DNA from: Vulcanimicrobiota bacterium
GTDB taxonomy: Bacteria; Vulcanimicrobiota; Vulcanimicrobiia; Vulcanimicrobiales; Vulcanimicrobiaceae
DNA: 51,816 nucleotides
Reading direction: 5' to 3'
Assembly: GCA_003140855.1 (NCBI GenBank)
Contig: PLLF01000031.1
Coordinates: 16,538 to 68,353, forward strand
Under the pieces are notes generated by a model. The model ran no database searches, was not told where the DNA came from, and saw nothing but the letters and a program-made list of their open reading frames with translations. Positions within the stretch are counted from its first letter, which is position 1, and each line of letters starts with the position of its first letter. This document shows, in pieces, positions 8,818-17,231 of this stretch. Position numbers and translations under genes: made by a program.

Positions 8818-10565
8818 AATATTCCTGCGGCGCGTTACGCGCAAGCGATGAGAAAAAGGCCGTCGAATTGGCGGGCTGGGTCAACGTCCGGCGCGACCAC
8901 GGTGGGTTGATTTTCGTCGACCTGCGCGACCGCGATGGCATAACGCAGATCGTCTTCGCTCCCGACCGCGCCAGCTTCAGCGAGGCCGAGCGCTTGCGGC
9001 ACGAGGATGTCATTCGCGTGCGCGGCTCGGTTCGCCGCCGTCCGGCAGGCACTGAAAACAGCAAGCTACCCACCGGCGAAGTCGAGGTCGCGGTCGACGA
9101 TTTGGAAGTGCTGAACCGTTCGGCCGTCCCGCCGTTCCAAGTGAACAAAGACGACGACGTCGACGAGAACCTGCGCATGCAGTACCGCTACCTCGATTTG
9201 CGGCGCGGCCCGCTGCAGCGCAATCTGATGCTGCGCCACCGGATTGTGAAAGCGATGCGCGATTTTTTCGACGAGCGCGAGTTCATCGAGATCGAGACGC
9301 CGATGCTCATCAAGTCGACGCCCGAAGGCGCGCGCGATTTCTTGGTGCCGAGCCGTCTGCATCCCGGCTCATTCTACGCGCTGCCGCAGTCGCCGCAACT
9401 CCTCAAACAAATTCTGATGATCGCCGGCTTCGGCCGTTACATGCAGATCGCACGTTGCATGCGCGACGAAGATTCGCGTGCCGACCGGCAAACCGAGTTT
9501 ACGCAGCTCGACGTCGAGTTGTCGTTTTGCACGCAAGAAGACGTGCTCGAGGTCATGGAATCGTGTATGCGCTGTGTGTGGAAACAGGCGCTCGGCGTCG
9601 AGCTCCCGGCGTTCCCGCGGCTCTCGCACGCGCAAGCGATTGCGACGTACGGTAGCGACAAACCCGACCTGCGTTTCGGCCTCGAGCTGCAACGCGTGGA
9701 CGAGGTCTTCGCGCAAACCGACTTCGCGATCTTCAAATCGGTCTTGAGCGCAAACGGCGCGATCGTCGCGCTGCGCTATCCCGGCGGCGCGGCGTTATCG
9801 AGGCGCGAATTCGACACGCTGGTCGAAACGGCAAAACAGAACGGCGCGAAGGGCATGGTCTGGGTTGCGCTAGCCGCCGACGGCGTGAAAAGTTCCGCTT
9901 CGAAATTCATCGATGAAGCGGCGGCATCGAAACTGCGAGAGAAAACGCAAGCCGAGACGGGCGACGCGATCTTACTTTTTGCAGATGCAACGGACGCTGC
10001 GCTAGCGGCAGCGGGCAAGATGCGCAACGAAGTCGCCGAGCGCGCGGGATTGCGCGATCCGAAGACGTTCGCGTTTGCGTGGATCACCGATTTTCCGCTC
10101 TTCGAAGTGGATGAAGCCACTGGCAAACCCGCACCCGCGCACCATCCGTTTACAGCACCGGCGGACGATCAATGGGCGCTGCTTGAGTCAGATCCCCTTC
10201 GCATGCGCGCGCAGCATTACGATATGGTGCTCAACGGTTTCGAACTCGGCAGCGGGTCGATCCGCATTCACAAAACCGAATACCAGCGCAAGATTTTCGC
10301 GATGCTCGGCCTCTCACCCGAACAAGTCGACGACCGTTTCGGATTCTTCTTGCGGGCGCTCGACTACGGAGCGCCGCCTCACGGAGGCATGGCGTTAGGG
10401 ATCGATCGCATCGTCATGGTTGCCGCGGGCGAAACGAGCATCCGCGACGTCATTGCGTTTCCGAAGAACCAGCTGATGCGCGACGTTATGATGGATGCGC
10501 CGTCACCAGTGCCCGAGCAACTCGTGCGCGACCTATCGTTGCGCATTGTAAAACCAATGCCGTAG
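8814..10565 (+). CDS. aspS: Aspartate-tRNA ligase
   Basis: Charges tRNA-Asp; in many non-proteobacterial lineages the enzyme also charges tRNA-Asn. The 583-residue bacterial-type AspRS has an N-terminal OB-fold anticodon domain (LAGWVNVRRDHGGLIFVDLRDRDG), the class II catalytic core with QYRYLDLRR, the QSPQLLKQ motif, the RDEDSRADRQ motif 2 and the inserted GAD domain. The C-terminal motif 3 is HGGMALGIDRIVM. The ATG overlaps the last glycosyltransferase stop, so it is probably expressed from the same long transcript. The gene ends 13 bases from the convergent uracil-DNA glycosylase. Confidence 0.97.
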   Translation: MKYSCGALRASDEKKAVELAGWVNVRRDHGGLIFVDLRDRDGITQIVFAPDRASFSEAERLRHEDVIRVRGSVRRRPAGTENSKLPTGEVEVAVDDLEVLNRSAVPPFQVNKDDDVDENLRMQYRYLDLRRGPLQRNLMLRHRIVKAMRDFFDEREFIEIETPMLIKSTPEGARDFLVPSRLHPGSFYALPQSPQLLKQILMIAGFGRYMQIARCMRDEDSRADRQTEFTQLDVELSFCTQEDVLEVMESCMRCVWKQALGVELPAFPRLSHAQAIATYGSDKPDLRFGLELQRVDEVFAQTDFAIFKSVLSANGAIVALRYPGGAALSRREFDTLVETAKQNGAKGMVWVALAADGVKSSASKFIDEAAASKLREKTQAETGDAILLFADATDAALAAAGKMRNEVAERAGLRDPKTFAFAWITDFPLFEVDEATGKPAPAHHPFTAPADDQWALLESDPLRMRAQHYDMVLNGFELGSGSIRIHKTEYQRKIFAMLGLSPEQVDDRFGFFLRALDYGAPPHGGMALGIDRIVMVAAGETSIRDVIAFPKNQLMRDVMMDAPSPVPEQLVRDLSLRIVKPMP

Positions 10566-10578
10566 CGGATTAGCCGAT

Positions 10579-11277
10579 CTATGAGCTAACCAGCTGCCGC
10601 GCACGTGTAAAGATCGCGTCGAACATTGCGCGCGTGAGCTTCCCGGTGTTCGTATTCTGGCGGCTGGGATGAAACGACGCGATCAGCGTGATGCTGCGTT
10701 TGCCCTTGGTTGCGATCAGTTCCGCGCCGTGGCCGAAGCGCCAACCTTTCGTTGCGAGCGTGTAGCCGTCGGCTTCGAGCGTGGCAATCGCGGCTTTCGT
10801 GCCGATCGCGCCGAGCCCGATCACCACGCGCAGATTATCGAGCGCCGCGAACTCGCGGACGAGGTACGGAAAACATTTGCGTAACTGTGCCGGAGTTGGC
10901 TTATTCTGCGGCGGCGCGCAGCGCAGTGCGGCGGTGATGAAACAGTCGTGCAGCTGCAGCCCGTCGTTTGCATCATGAACCGTTGCTTGATTTGCGAAGC
11001 CCGCGCGGTGCAGCGCCGGAAAGAGAAATTCGCCGGAGGCGTCGCCGGTGAAGACGCGGCCGGTGCGATTGCTGCCGTGCGCACCCGGTGCGAGGCCGAC
11101 GAGCAGTACGCGCGCCTGCGGATCGCCGAAGCCGGGGACGGGTTTTCCCCAATACGGCAAGTCGCGGTACGCGCGTTTCTTCGTCTGTGCGACGTGCGCA
11201 CAATAGCGGCGCAGCTCGCGGCACTTCGTGCATGCGATCACTTCACTCTCGATCGCGCGCAGTGCTTTTGAACTCAT
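10579..11277 (-). CDS. Uracil-DNA glycosylase, family 5 (UDGb-like)
   Basis: Removes uracil, and in characterised family members hypoxanthine, from DNA to start base-excision repair. The 232-residue protein has N-terminal cysteines (CTKC, and further cysteines in the helical part) expected to ligate a 4Fe-4S cluster. Motif A GLAPGAHGSNRTGRVFTGDASG-type is the family 5 signature, lacking the catalytic Asp or Glu used by families 1 and 4. The C-terminal motif is FHPSRQNTNTG. It overlaps trmL upstream by four bases, so it is the last gene of a minus-strand unit. Confidence 0.9.
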   Translation of the reverse strand: MSSKALRAIESEVIACTKCRELRRYCAHVAQTKKRAYRDLPYWGKPVPGFGDPQARVLLVGLAPGAHGSNRTGRVFTGDASGEFLFPALHRAGFANQATVHDANDGLQLHDCFITAALRCAPPQNKPTPAQLRKCFPYLVREFAALDNLRVVIGLGAIGTKAAIATLEADGYTLATKGWRFGHGAELIATKGKRSITLIASFHPSRQNTNTGKLTRAMFDAIFTRARQLVSS

Positions 11278-11783
11278 TGCAACTCGGGAAAGCCGATTTG
11301 CGCGAGCGCTGCATAAGCGGCTACGCCGACGGCCGTCGACAGGTTAAGGCTGCGCACGCTGCCCGGGCGCATCGGAATGCGCAAGCAGCGCTCGGGATCG
11401 CGCGTCAGCAGCTCGGCGGGCAATCCTTTCGTTTCTTTTCCGAAAACCAGAATATCGCCGCGGGCGAATGCCGCTTGCGCGTACGACAGCGAAGCGCGCG
11501 TCGAAAAATACCAGTGTCGCGATGCGGATGTGGCGGTCAAGAATGACTCGAGGCTGGGATGCAGCGTCATGCGCACGTGCTCCCAATAGTCGAGGCCCGC
11601 GCGTTTGAGTTCGCGGTCGTCGATGCTGAAGCCGAGCGGCGCTACGAGATGCAGCGCGCAGCCGGTCGCCGCGCACAGGCGCGCGACGTTGCCCGTGTTC
11701 GGAGGAATCTCGGGTTCGATGAGGGCGATCTGCAGCGGTGCGTCGCCCGTCGCGAAATCCGAAAAGCGGTCTTGTGGTTGCAT
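11274..11783 (-). CDS. trmL: tRNA (cytidine/uridine(34)-2'-O)-methyltransferase, TrmL-like
   Basis: Predicted SAM-dependent 2'-O-methylation of the wobble base of leucine tRNAs. The 169-residue SPOUT protein has IALIEPEIPPNTGNVARLC at the N-terminus, LVFGKETKGLP in the middle and the knot-forming IPMRPGSVRSLNLSTAVGV at the C-terminus. These are the three SpoU motifs, in a size matching TrmL, which lacks an extra N-terminal domain. The ATG at 11783 shares a base with the upstream stop (TGATG). The frame continues upstream, but that start coincides with the beginning of the alignable domain after a short leader. Confidence 0.9.
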   Translation of the reverse strand: MQPQDRFSDFATGDAPLQIALIEPEIPPNTGNVARLCAATGCALHLVAPLGFSIDDRELKRAGLDYWEHVRMTLHPSLESFLTATSASRHWYFSTRASLSYAQAAFARGDILVFGKETKGLPAELLTRDPERCLRIPMRPGSVRSLNLSTAVGVAAYAALAQIGFPELQ

Positions 11784-12649
11784 CAAGAGTTGACGATCGA
11801 AACGAAATCGAGACCCGCGGGCGCAACCGCGTACGCGACGCCGTTGTTGCGCTGCCAGATTTTTTCGATGGCGGCGCGCGGATAGATTGCGCGCACATTC
11901 GGGGTGGCCGGATCGTTCATCGCGCAGTCGCCGTTGGCGGTAAAGCCGCACAGGACGGCGAGGTGGCCGTCGGAATGTTCGAGCGGTGCGCCGGGCAGTT
12001 CGTCGCCTTGCCAGCTGTAAGAGATTGCGATCGGGACGCCGTTTTCGATCAGGCGCTGCGCGTGTTCGAGGTTGCGCAGATAAACGACCGCCGCGCGCAA
12101 ACCCAGGCTGCCGCTGAAGGCGACGTTGAACGACCAGTTCCCGGTGCCGTTATAAGAGCGATCGAAAACTGCGCGCGCAGTGGTCTGGACATCGAAATCC
12201 AAACCGTGATACGCGTTCAGCATCGAGAGTGAGGCTGGGCTGCACCAGCTGCGCTCGCCTTCGAGTGCGTACTGCGATCGCGCCGGCACGTCGAGCACGC
12301 GCGCCGGCGCGGCGTATGGCAGCGAGGGTTCGGTGCGATCCGGCGCGGCGAAATAGAGCGCGTTGAATTCAACGCCGGCGGCGCAAACTTCGATGCCGTC
12401 GAACGGCTGGGCGCTGCGAATGACGTCGACGTCGACGGTCACGTCTTCATGCTGCGGACTAAATGACTTGCGTCCTTCCGAAGTCCACTCGGCATAGGCC
12501 AGCCAGTCTGTGGCGGGAACGTGCGCGCGCAACAAACGGAATTCGAGCAGCCCGCGATCGGCAAACGTGTTCCAGCTCAGCACGCCTTCGCGCGCCGTTT
12601 CAAAAATAAGCGCCGCCGAGCCGCGTGCCGCATAGGAAACCGCTAGCAC
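11783..12649 (-). CDS. C39-like cysteine peptidase domain protein
   Basis: A 288-residue protein in two parts. Residues 1-115 resemble the beta-sandwich found N-terminal to C39-like domains (LSWNTFADRGLLEFRLLRA). From about residue 118 there is a papain-like C39 domain: LDVPARSQY, the nucleophile in SWCSPASLSM (C136), the histidine in SDGHLAVLCGF (H229) and the aspartate in NDPA (D246). No signal peptide is evident, so it may be cytoplasmic. It lies between a peptide-binding lipoprotein gene (one base upstream) and trmL, which suggests peptide processing, but the substrate is unknown. Confidence 0.8.
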   Translation of the reverse strand: MLAVSYAARGSAALIFETAREGVLSWNTFADRGLLEFRLLRAHVPATDWLAYAEWTSEGRKSFSPQHEDVTVDVDVIRSAQPFDGIEVCAAGVEFNALYFAAPDRTEPSLPYAAPARVLDVPARSQYALEGERSWCSPASLSMLNAYHGLDFDVQTTARAVFDRSYNGTGNWSFNVAFSGSLGLRAAVVYLRNLEHAQRLIENGVPIAISYSWQGDELPGAPLEHSDGHLAVLCGFTANGDCAMNDPATPNVRAIYPRAAIEKIWQRNNGVAYAVAPAGLDFVSIVNS

Positions 12650-12650
12650 A

Positions 12651-14273
12651 TTATATTTGCCAGTCCCAAGCGTTCCACGTGTCTTGCACGAACGCCGCAG
12701 GCCGCAGATTCTTCATGTCGCTGTTGACCGCGGTGTATTCGTTTTCCCAATAGAAAAAGATTGCTGGAACCAATTGGTGGACGCGCTCCTCTTCTTGCTG
12801 ATAGAGCCGTTTGCGCGCCGCGTGATCGTAGGTTAAAAGTGCCTGCAACGACGTGCGATCGATGATCGGATCGCTCAGGTGCGAGGTGTTTCCGCCGTGC
12901 GGCGGCACGTATTTGCTGTTCCAGAGTCCCGAGTTGTCCGGATCGGGCGCGTTGATCGCGACCGTCCACGAAATGTCATACTTGCCGCTGTAGAGCGGTC
13001 CGCTCGGCGCGAACAGCACGTTGACGGGATAGTTGCGGATCTGCAGGTTGATGCCGAGCGGCTTCACCTGGCTCTGCACTTGCACTTCGGCCTCGATATT
13101 TTCTTGTTTGTTGGTGCCGGTCGAGATATTGAGTTGCAGCGTTTGCGCGCCTTTGTGCAGCCAGCCGTCGGAGCCCATCGTCCAGCCGGCTTGCGCGAGC
13201 AATCGTTTGGCGTTCCGCGGATCGTACGGATAGCGCGGAATATTTGGCGCCGCCCATGATAGCGGGAAAACGTCGCTCACCGCGAGTTGATTGTAGGCGT
13301 GGTAGCTGGTGTCGTTGATGCGCTTCCAGTCGACGCCTTCCGCGATCGCGAGCCGCACGCGTTGATCGGCCAGAATCGGGTTCAGAAGGTTGAACTCCAT
13401 ATGGCGCCAGTTTGCGATCAACTTTTTGATGACGGTGATGCCGGGAAGTTGTGAAAGGCGCGCGATGTCGTTCTCGTTGACGCCGATCAGCACGTCGACG
13501 TCATGCGTTTGCAATTCGTTGAAAAGCGTGTTGACATTCGGAATGACTTTCCAAACGATCTTCTTCAAATGCGGCGCTCCGCGATAATAGTATTTGTTCG
13601 GCCCTAGGACGAGCGATGCGCCGTGATTCCATTGCTGCAGCACGAACGGCCCGCTTGAAATCGGCTTGGCGTTGAAAGGCGCGCGATTGATGTCGGGCAG
13701 ATTTGCAAGCAGATGCGCGGGCAGCGGCGGATAGGCGGCTCCGTCGATTGCGAGTAGGCCCAAGATCGTCGAGTTCGGTTGTTTGAGATGAATAATGATA
13801 GTCGTGTCGTTTGGCGCGCTCGCCGAAGCGATATCGTCCCAGCCGAACAGGGCCTTTGTGTTGTTGCGCGGATTGCGCACCGCCGAATACGTAAACATCC
13901 AATCCTTGGACGTCAGCGGCGCCCCGTCCGACCAGCGAAGGCCGCGCCTCATATGGATGGTGATCGTCTTGCCGTCTTTGCTCAGTCCGCCATTGGCGTA
14001 AGCGGGTACTTCGGTCGCCAAATCCGGAATGAAGTTGCCGTTGTCATCGTACTTCAGGAGCGATGCGAAGATCAGGCCGTCGACCTGATTGCTCGCATCG
14101 GTATGCGCGAACATCGGATTGAGGCCGTCCGGCTCGTCGGAGTTTCCGACCCGTACTTCCCCGGGAATCGTCCACGGGTTATGGCCACCAGCGCCGGTTG
14201 TCGTTGTCTTCGAGCAAGCGCTCATCATGAGCACGATTCCGAGCATGGTTGCGAGCAAGCGTGTGGGTTTCAT
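12651..14273 (-). CDS. ABC transporter substrate-binding lipoprotein, oligopeptide family 5
   Basis: Periplasmic solute receptor of the DppA/OppA type. The 540-residue protein starts with a lipoprotein signal whose lipobox is MSAC, so it is probably anchored at a membrane. The SBP_bac_5 fold follows, with GLNPMFAHTDAS and the KTITIHMRRGLRWSDGAPLTSKDW block that defines the family. ATG at 14273 is chosen because it begins at the signal peptide; the open frame extends 20 codons further. No permease or ATPase genes are adjacent. The neighbouring C39 peptidase and D-Glu/dipeptide epimerase-type genes suggest peptide or murein-fragment uptake. Confidence 0.9.
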   Translation of the reverse strand: MKPTRLLATMLGIVLMMSACSKTTTTGAGGHNPWTIPGEVRVGNSDEPDGLNPMFAHTDASNQVDGLIFASLLKYDDNGNFIPDLATEVPAYANGGLSKDGKTITIHMRRGLRWSDGAPLTSKDWMFTYSAVRNPRNNTKALFGWDDIASASAPNDTTIIIHLKQPNSTILGLLAIDGAAYPPLPAHLLANLPDINRAPFNAKPISSGPFVLQQWNHGASLVLGPNKYYYRGAPHLKKIVWKVIPNVNTLFNELQTHDVDVLIGVNENDIARLSQLPGITVIKKLIANWRHMEFNLLNPILADQRVRLAIAEGVDWKRINDTSYHAYNQLAVSDVFPLSWAAPNIPRYPYDPRNAKRLLAQAGWTMGSDGWLHKGAQTLQLNISTGTNKQENIEAEVQVQSQVKPLGINLQIRNYPVNVLFAPSGPLYSGKYDISWTVAINAPDPDNSGLWNSKYVPPHGGNTSHLSDPIIDRTSLQALLTYDHAARKRLYQQEEERVHQLVPAIFFYWENEYTAVNSDMKNLRPAAFVQDTWNAWDWQI

Positions 14274-15334
14274 GCAACGACCCTTGTGGAGAGAGGGTGG
14301 CGCTTGACGAGCTTTGGTGCGACGGCCTTCCACAACGCACCGGGGCCGTTGCGGACGACGTCGTCTGCGGGAAGCGAGGTTTCTTCACGCGCGCGGGCGA
14401 TTTCTTCCGCCGCTTGGCTTGCATCTAAACCGTGCGTGTTCAACGCGACTCCCACAGCCGCCGCCGGTTTTAATAATCCGCAAAGATTTTCGTGCGCTGT
14501 AATCAGGCCGGAATACGAAAGAATCGGCGTGCCGTAAGTTTCTATGTGCGTTCTTTTGACGTCCGCGACCAGCAGCAGCGCGTCGGGTGCGCATCCGTAA
14601 AGCAACGCCAGCGTCACCGGCGCGTAAGCCGGATGATTGATCGCTCCCTGCCCTTCGACCAAAATGTACTGCGGATCGCGCCGTGCGGCTTCGAGGACGA
14701 GCTGTTCGCACGCACCCGTTGCAAAATCGGAGATGACGCGATCGACGGCGATTCCCCAGCCGGCGATCATGATGCCCGTTTGTCCCGTCGGCACGAACTC
14801 CGCGCGCATGCCGGTGTCGCGCGCGGCGCGCGCCAGCTCCAGTATCACCGTCATCTTGCCCACCGCGCAGTCGTTACCGACCGCGAGCAAGATGGGCGCT
14901 TTCACGTCGTACGCGGCGCCGCTGAAAAGCGGGATGTCGGGCGGTTTGCGCACGTCCCAGATCGTCACGCTGTGACGGCGCGCCGCGTCCGCAAATTCAG
15001 AGTCATCCGCGAGCATGTCGTGCAAGCCGCTGACGATTTCGAGCCCGCCTTCGATTGCCCGCAGAATCTCCGCGCGCCATTCCGGCGGAAGTTTGCCACC
15101 CTGGGGCGCGGTCCCAATCAACAGGGATGTCGGATCGTATTGCAATGCGTCCGAAACCGTGGCGACGATCGGCGCGGAGCTGTCGAGGTACGGCACGACT
15201 TCGCTCACAGTTCTTCCGGCGTAGTCCGGATCGACGACCGCGACCGTTTCGTCCGTCGAATACCCAATAACGCCGTGCGCCGTTTTTGCATTGTCAGCGA
15301 ATTGCCCCGGCGCAAGAATCGCATACTTACGCAA
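14270..15334 (-). CDS. DUF1611 family protein (DgcN-like, D-glutamate N-acetyltransferase candidate)
   Basis: A 354-residue DUF1611 protein: an N-terminal Rossmann-like domain, then a C-terminal P-loop-like domain with LLAVGNDCAVGKMTVILEL (around residue 150-168), FVPTGQTGIMIAGWG and LVEGQGAINHPAY. A family member named DgcN is reported to N-acetylate D-glutamate, with the adjacent DgcA racemising the product to the L form. The same pairing is seen here with the epimerase gene, overlapping by eight bases. The match to that pathway rests on gene pairing and family, not on residues I can verify. Confidence 0.75.
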   Translation of the reverse strand: MRKYAILAPGQFADNAKTAHGVIGYSTDETVAVVDPDYAGRTVSEVVPYLDSSAPIVATVSDALQYDPTSLLIGTAPQGGKLPPEWRAEILRAIEGGLEIVSGLHDMLADDSEFADAARRHSVTIWDVRKPPDIPLFSGAAYDVKAPILLAVGNDCAVGKMTVILELARAARDTGMRAEFVPTGQTGIMIAGWGIAVDRVISDFATGACEQLVLEAARRDPQYILVEGQGAINHPAYAPVTLALLYGCAPDALLLVADVKRTHIETYGTPILSYSGLITAHENLCGLLKPAAAVGVALNTHGLDASQAAEEIARAREETSLPADDVVRNGPGALWKAVAPKLVKRHPLSTRVVA

Positions 15335-16349
15335 TAGCGGCTTTCTCGCGAACGCCCAATCCGGGCCCGTCCGGCAACACGATCTTGCCGCGCTCGTATG
15401 TGATCCCCGAAAACGGATCGTCCTTGGTCAGAAACGGGCCGTCTATGTCGGCCCAATCGACCAGTGGTGAAAGATGCGCGGCGGCGGTTGAGAGGATCTG
15501 GCTCTCTACCATGCAGCCGAGCATGATCTTAAATTTGAGCGCGCGCGCGGTGTGAATCATTTTGAGCGCGCCGCGGATCCCGCCGGTCTTTACGAGCTTG
15601 ACGTTGATGCCGTCTACGCAGCCGAAGAGCGCCGGCAGATCTTCGGCGGTACGCGAGTCTTCGTCGGTTACGATCGGAATCTTCGAGCGCTCGCGAACGT
15701 AGTGAAGTTGATCGGGACGACCGGCGGGAATCGGCTGCTCGCAAAATTCGATCTCGAATCGCGCGAGCTCGCCGAGGATCTTCACCGCTTGCTCTGCGCT
15801 CCAGCCTTCGTTGGCGTCGATGCGGATCGTGCCGGCATACTTCGAACGAATCGCTTCGACCGTTTCGATTTGCGCCGCCGTCGTACCCGATCCGAGTTTG
15901 AGTTTCATGACGGGATGGTTGCCGAGCTCTTTGACTTTGCGCAGCGTCGTTTCGGGATCGGCGATGCCGATCGTAAATGATGTGAGCGGAGTCTTCGCGG
16001 GGTCCAGACCCAACAAACGGTAGAGGGGCTTGCCGCAGTCTTTGCCGATCAGGTCGTGCAGCGCGATGTCGAGCCCGCAGCGGGCCGCCGGCGGAATGTC
16101 CTGACTGAGCAGCTCGTCCAGCAGGTAGGGATCGTCTCCGCGTAGCGGATGTTTTCCGAAATAGGCGGCAACCGAATCGGCCGACTCGCCATAGCGTGCG
16201 ATCGGCGCCGTTTCTCCCAGCCCTTCAAGGCCGTTCCACGAAACGCGAAAGACGACCGTCCGTGCGGTCTGCGAGCTTCCGCGGGCGATCGTGAACGGAT
16301 GCACCAGCGGGAGCTCGAGAATTGAAGTCCAGAGGGAGAGCGCGGACAT
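15327..16349 (-). CDS. Enolase-superfamily epimerase (L-Ala-D/L-Glu epimerase or DgcA-like racemase)
   Basis: A 340-residue muconate-lactonising-type (beta/alpha)7-beta barrel enzyme. It shows TSFTIGI, the catalytic lysine region MKLKLGSG, metal ligands in IRIDANEGW, EFCEQP and TDEDSR, the second lysine in NVKLVKTGG, and the C-terminal DIDGP. This DxD binds the substrate ammonium group in L-Ala-D/L-Glu epimerases. A free or dipeptide alpha-amino substrate is therefore likely; an N-acetyl-D-glutamate racemase role (DgcA) is the alternative given the DUF1611 neighbour. A good ribosome-binding site (AAGGAAG) precedes the ATG. It is the head of the coupled minus-strand run. Confidence 0.85.
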   Translation of the reverse strand: MSALSLWTSILELPLVHPFTIARGSSQTARTVVFRVSWNGLEGLGETAPIARYGESADSVAAYFGKHPLRGDDPYLLDELLSQDIPPAARCGLDIALHDLIGKDCGKPLYRLLGLDPAKTPLTSFTIGIADPETTLRKVKELGNHPVMKLKLGSGTTAAQIETVEAIRSKYAGTIRIDANEGWSAEQAVKILGELARFEIEFCEQPIPAGRPDQLHYVRERSKIPIVTDEDSRTAEDLPALFGCVDGINVKLVKTGGIRGALKMIHTARALKFKIMLGCMVESQILSTAAAHLSPLVDWADIDGPFLTKDDPFSGITYERGKIVLPDGPGLGVREKAAIA

Positions 16350-16386
16350 TCGCTGCGCTTCCTTCTCGGAAAGGCCGCTCTAGCTC

Positions 16387-16551
16387 CTAGAGGTCTTCCT
16401 CTTCCTCGGGTTCTTCGTCGGGATCGTCCTCGGTCTCGTCCGGTTCCTCGTCGGGCTGCGTTACCGAGTTTTTCGCCGAGTCGGCAATACCGCGATCGAT
16501 CAGCGGATCGCCGTCTGCGGTACGTTCGACGTCGTTTTGGGTCTCGTTCAT
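16387..16551 (-). CDS. Small highly acidic protein, 54 residues
   Basis: A short frame that begins MNETQNDVERTADGDPL and ends in an almost purely Asp/Glu/Pro tail (DEEPDETEDDPDEEPEEEEDL). Support for a real gene is a GAGG ribosome-binding site five bases before the ATG, and a position in the gap between two minus-strand genes where no other frame makes sense. No family is recognised. The low-complexity acidic tail suggests a disordered protein; it might bind a basic partner or metal ions, but that is only inference. Confidence 0.55.
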   Translation of the reverse strand: MNETQNDVERTADGDPLIDRGIADSAKNSVTQPDEEPDETEDDPDEEPEEEEDL

Positions 16552-16584
16552 GGTCACCTCAGCTTGCCGTATCCCCGGTTGGGG

Positions 16585-17028
16585 CTAGCGTGAAACAGGC
16601 GTATGCACGCGATAGAGATTCCCGCGATGATCGAAACGCGCTGCTTCGCCGAGCGTCCGCGCCGCGTGCCGCTCGGAACCGCGAATAACGCGCGCTTCTT
16701 CGGCGTTGTCGTAACCTGCGCGAAAGCGGCTGCTCAGCGCGGCCTCACGCGCGGGCGATTCAATTGCGTGCGCGATTTCGTGTCCGAGTCCGAGCGCGGG
16801 TGACTGCGTTCCGCCGCGGGTCGTGCGCAGTGCGCTGTACGGATCCCACGCGATCGTATCGTTCGCCGGATCGAAATGGTCGTCGCCGCGATGATTGATC
16901 GTAAGGTGAAACGTCCGGGCAGACGATTCGAGGCGTGCAAAGAGGCGGCGCTCGGTGCGGTCGCGAGTCAAATAGGCTCTCGCGAGCTCATATTCTGCCC
17001 GGGCCCGGCTGGGAAGCACGATCGGCAT
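16585..17028 (-). CDS. M91-family zinc metallopeptidase-like protein
   Basis: A 147-residue protein with the zinc-binding HExxH motif (H83, E84, H87) in SPALGLGHEIAHAIE, preceded by NDTIAWDPYSALRTTRGG and followed by EEARVIRGSER. It ends in an arginine-rich FDHRGNLYRVHTP block. This layout matches the Peptidase_M91 family, whose founding members are secreted bacterial effectors, but compact free-standing members exist in environmental bacteria. No signal peptide or secretion genes are nearby. Its substrate and whether it acts inside the cell are unknown. Confidence 0.75.
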   Translation of the reverse strand: MPIVLPSRARAEYELARAYLTRDRTERRLFARLESSARTFHLTINHRGDDHFDPANDTIAWDPYSALRTTRGGTQSPALGLGHEIAHAIESPAREAALSSRFRAGYDNAEEARVIRGSERHAARTLGEAARFDHRGNLYRVHTPVSR

Positions 17029-17231
17029 GCCGGTCGTTCACGCGCTTGGATGCTTTTGGCAAGAGCTTGTGGTACAGTGGAGGCCGTCGACTGCGCATGG
17101 CGCGCAACGCATCGTAGGTGCTGGACCAACGATTGTACCTAGGGAGCATCAGCTCCGGACACGACGGCGTAGCGGCCCGAAACGGCTGCCGCACCGGCGC
17201 CCGGGCCGCACCCACCTGTGAGAAAACAGGT
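17029..17231. other. 203-base non-coding stretch rich in inverted repeats
   Basis: Between two minus-strand genes. Perfect complementary pairs seen are: GCCGTCG at 17083-17089 with 17162-17168, enclosing hairpins 17111-17115/17129-17133 and 17143-17147/17152-17156 (loop ATCA); GCGGCCCG at 17172-17179 with 17202-17209; and CCTGT at 17215-17219 with 17226-17230 around a GAGAAA loop. The last hairpin directly follows the TIM-barrel gene stop on the minus strand but has no T-run. This may be a small structured RNA or leader on either strand. I do not recognise it as tRNA, SRP RNA, tmRNA or a known riboswitch. Confidence 0.3.

Noticed and set aside
17029-17231. A known RNA such as SRP RNA, tmRNA or 6S RNA.
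   Set aside because: The SRP GGAAGCAGCC core, the tmRNA tRNA-like end and the 6S open-loop layout could not be found. Only a generic structured-RNA suggestion is kept.
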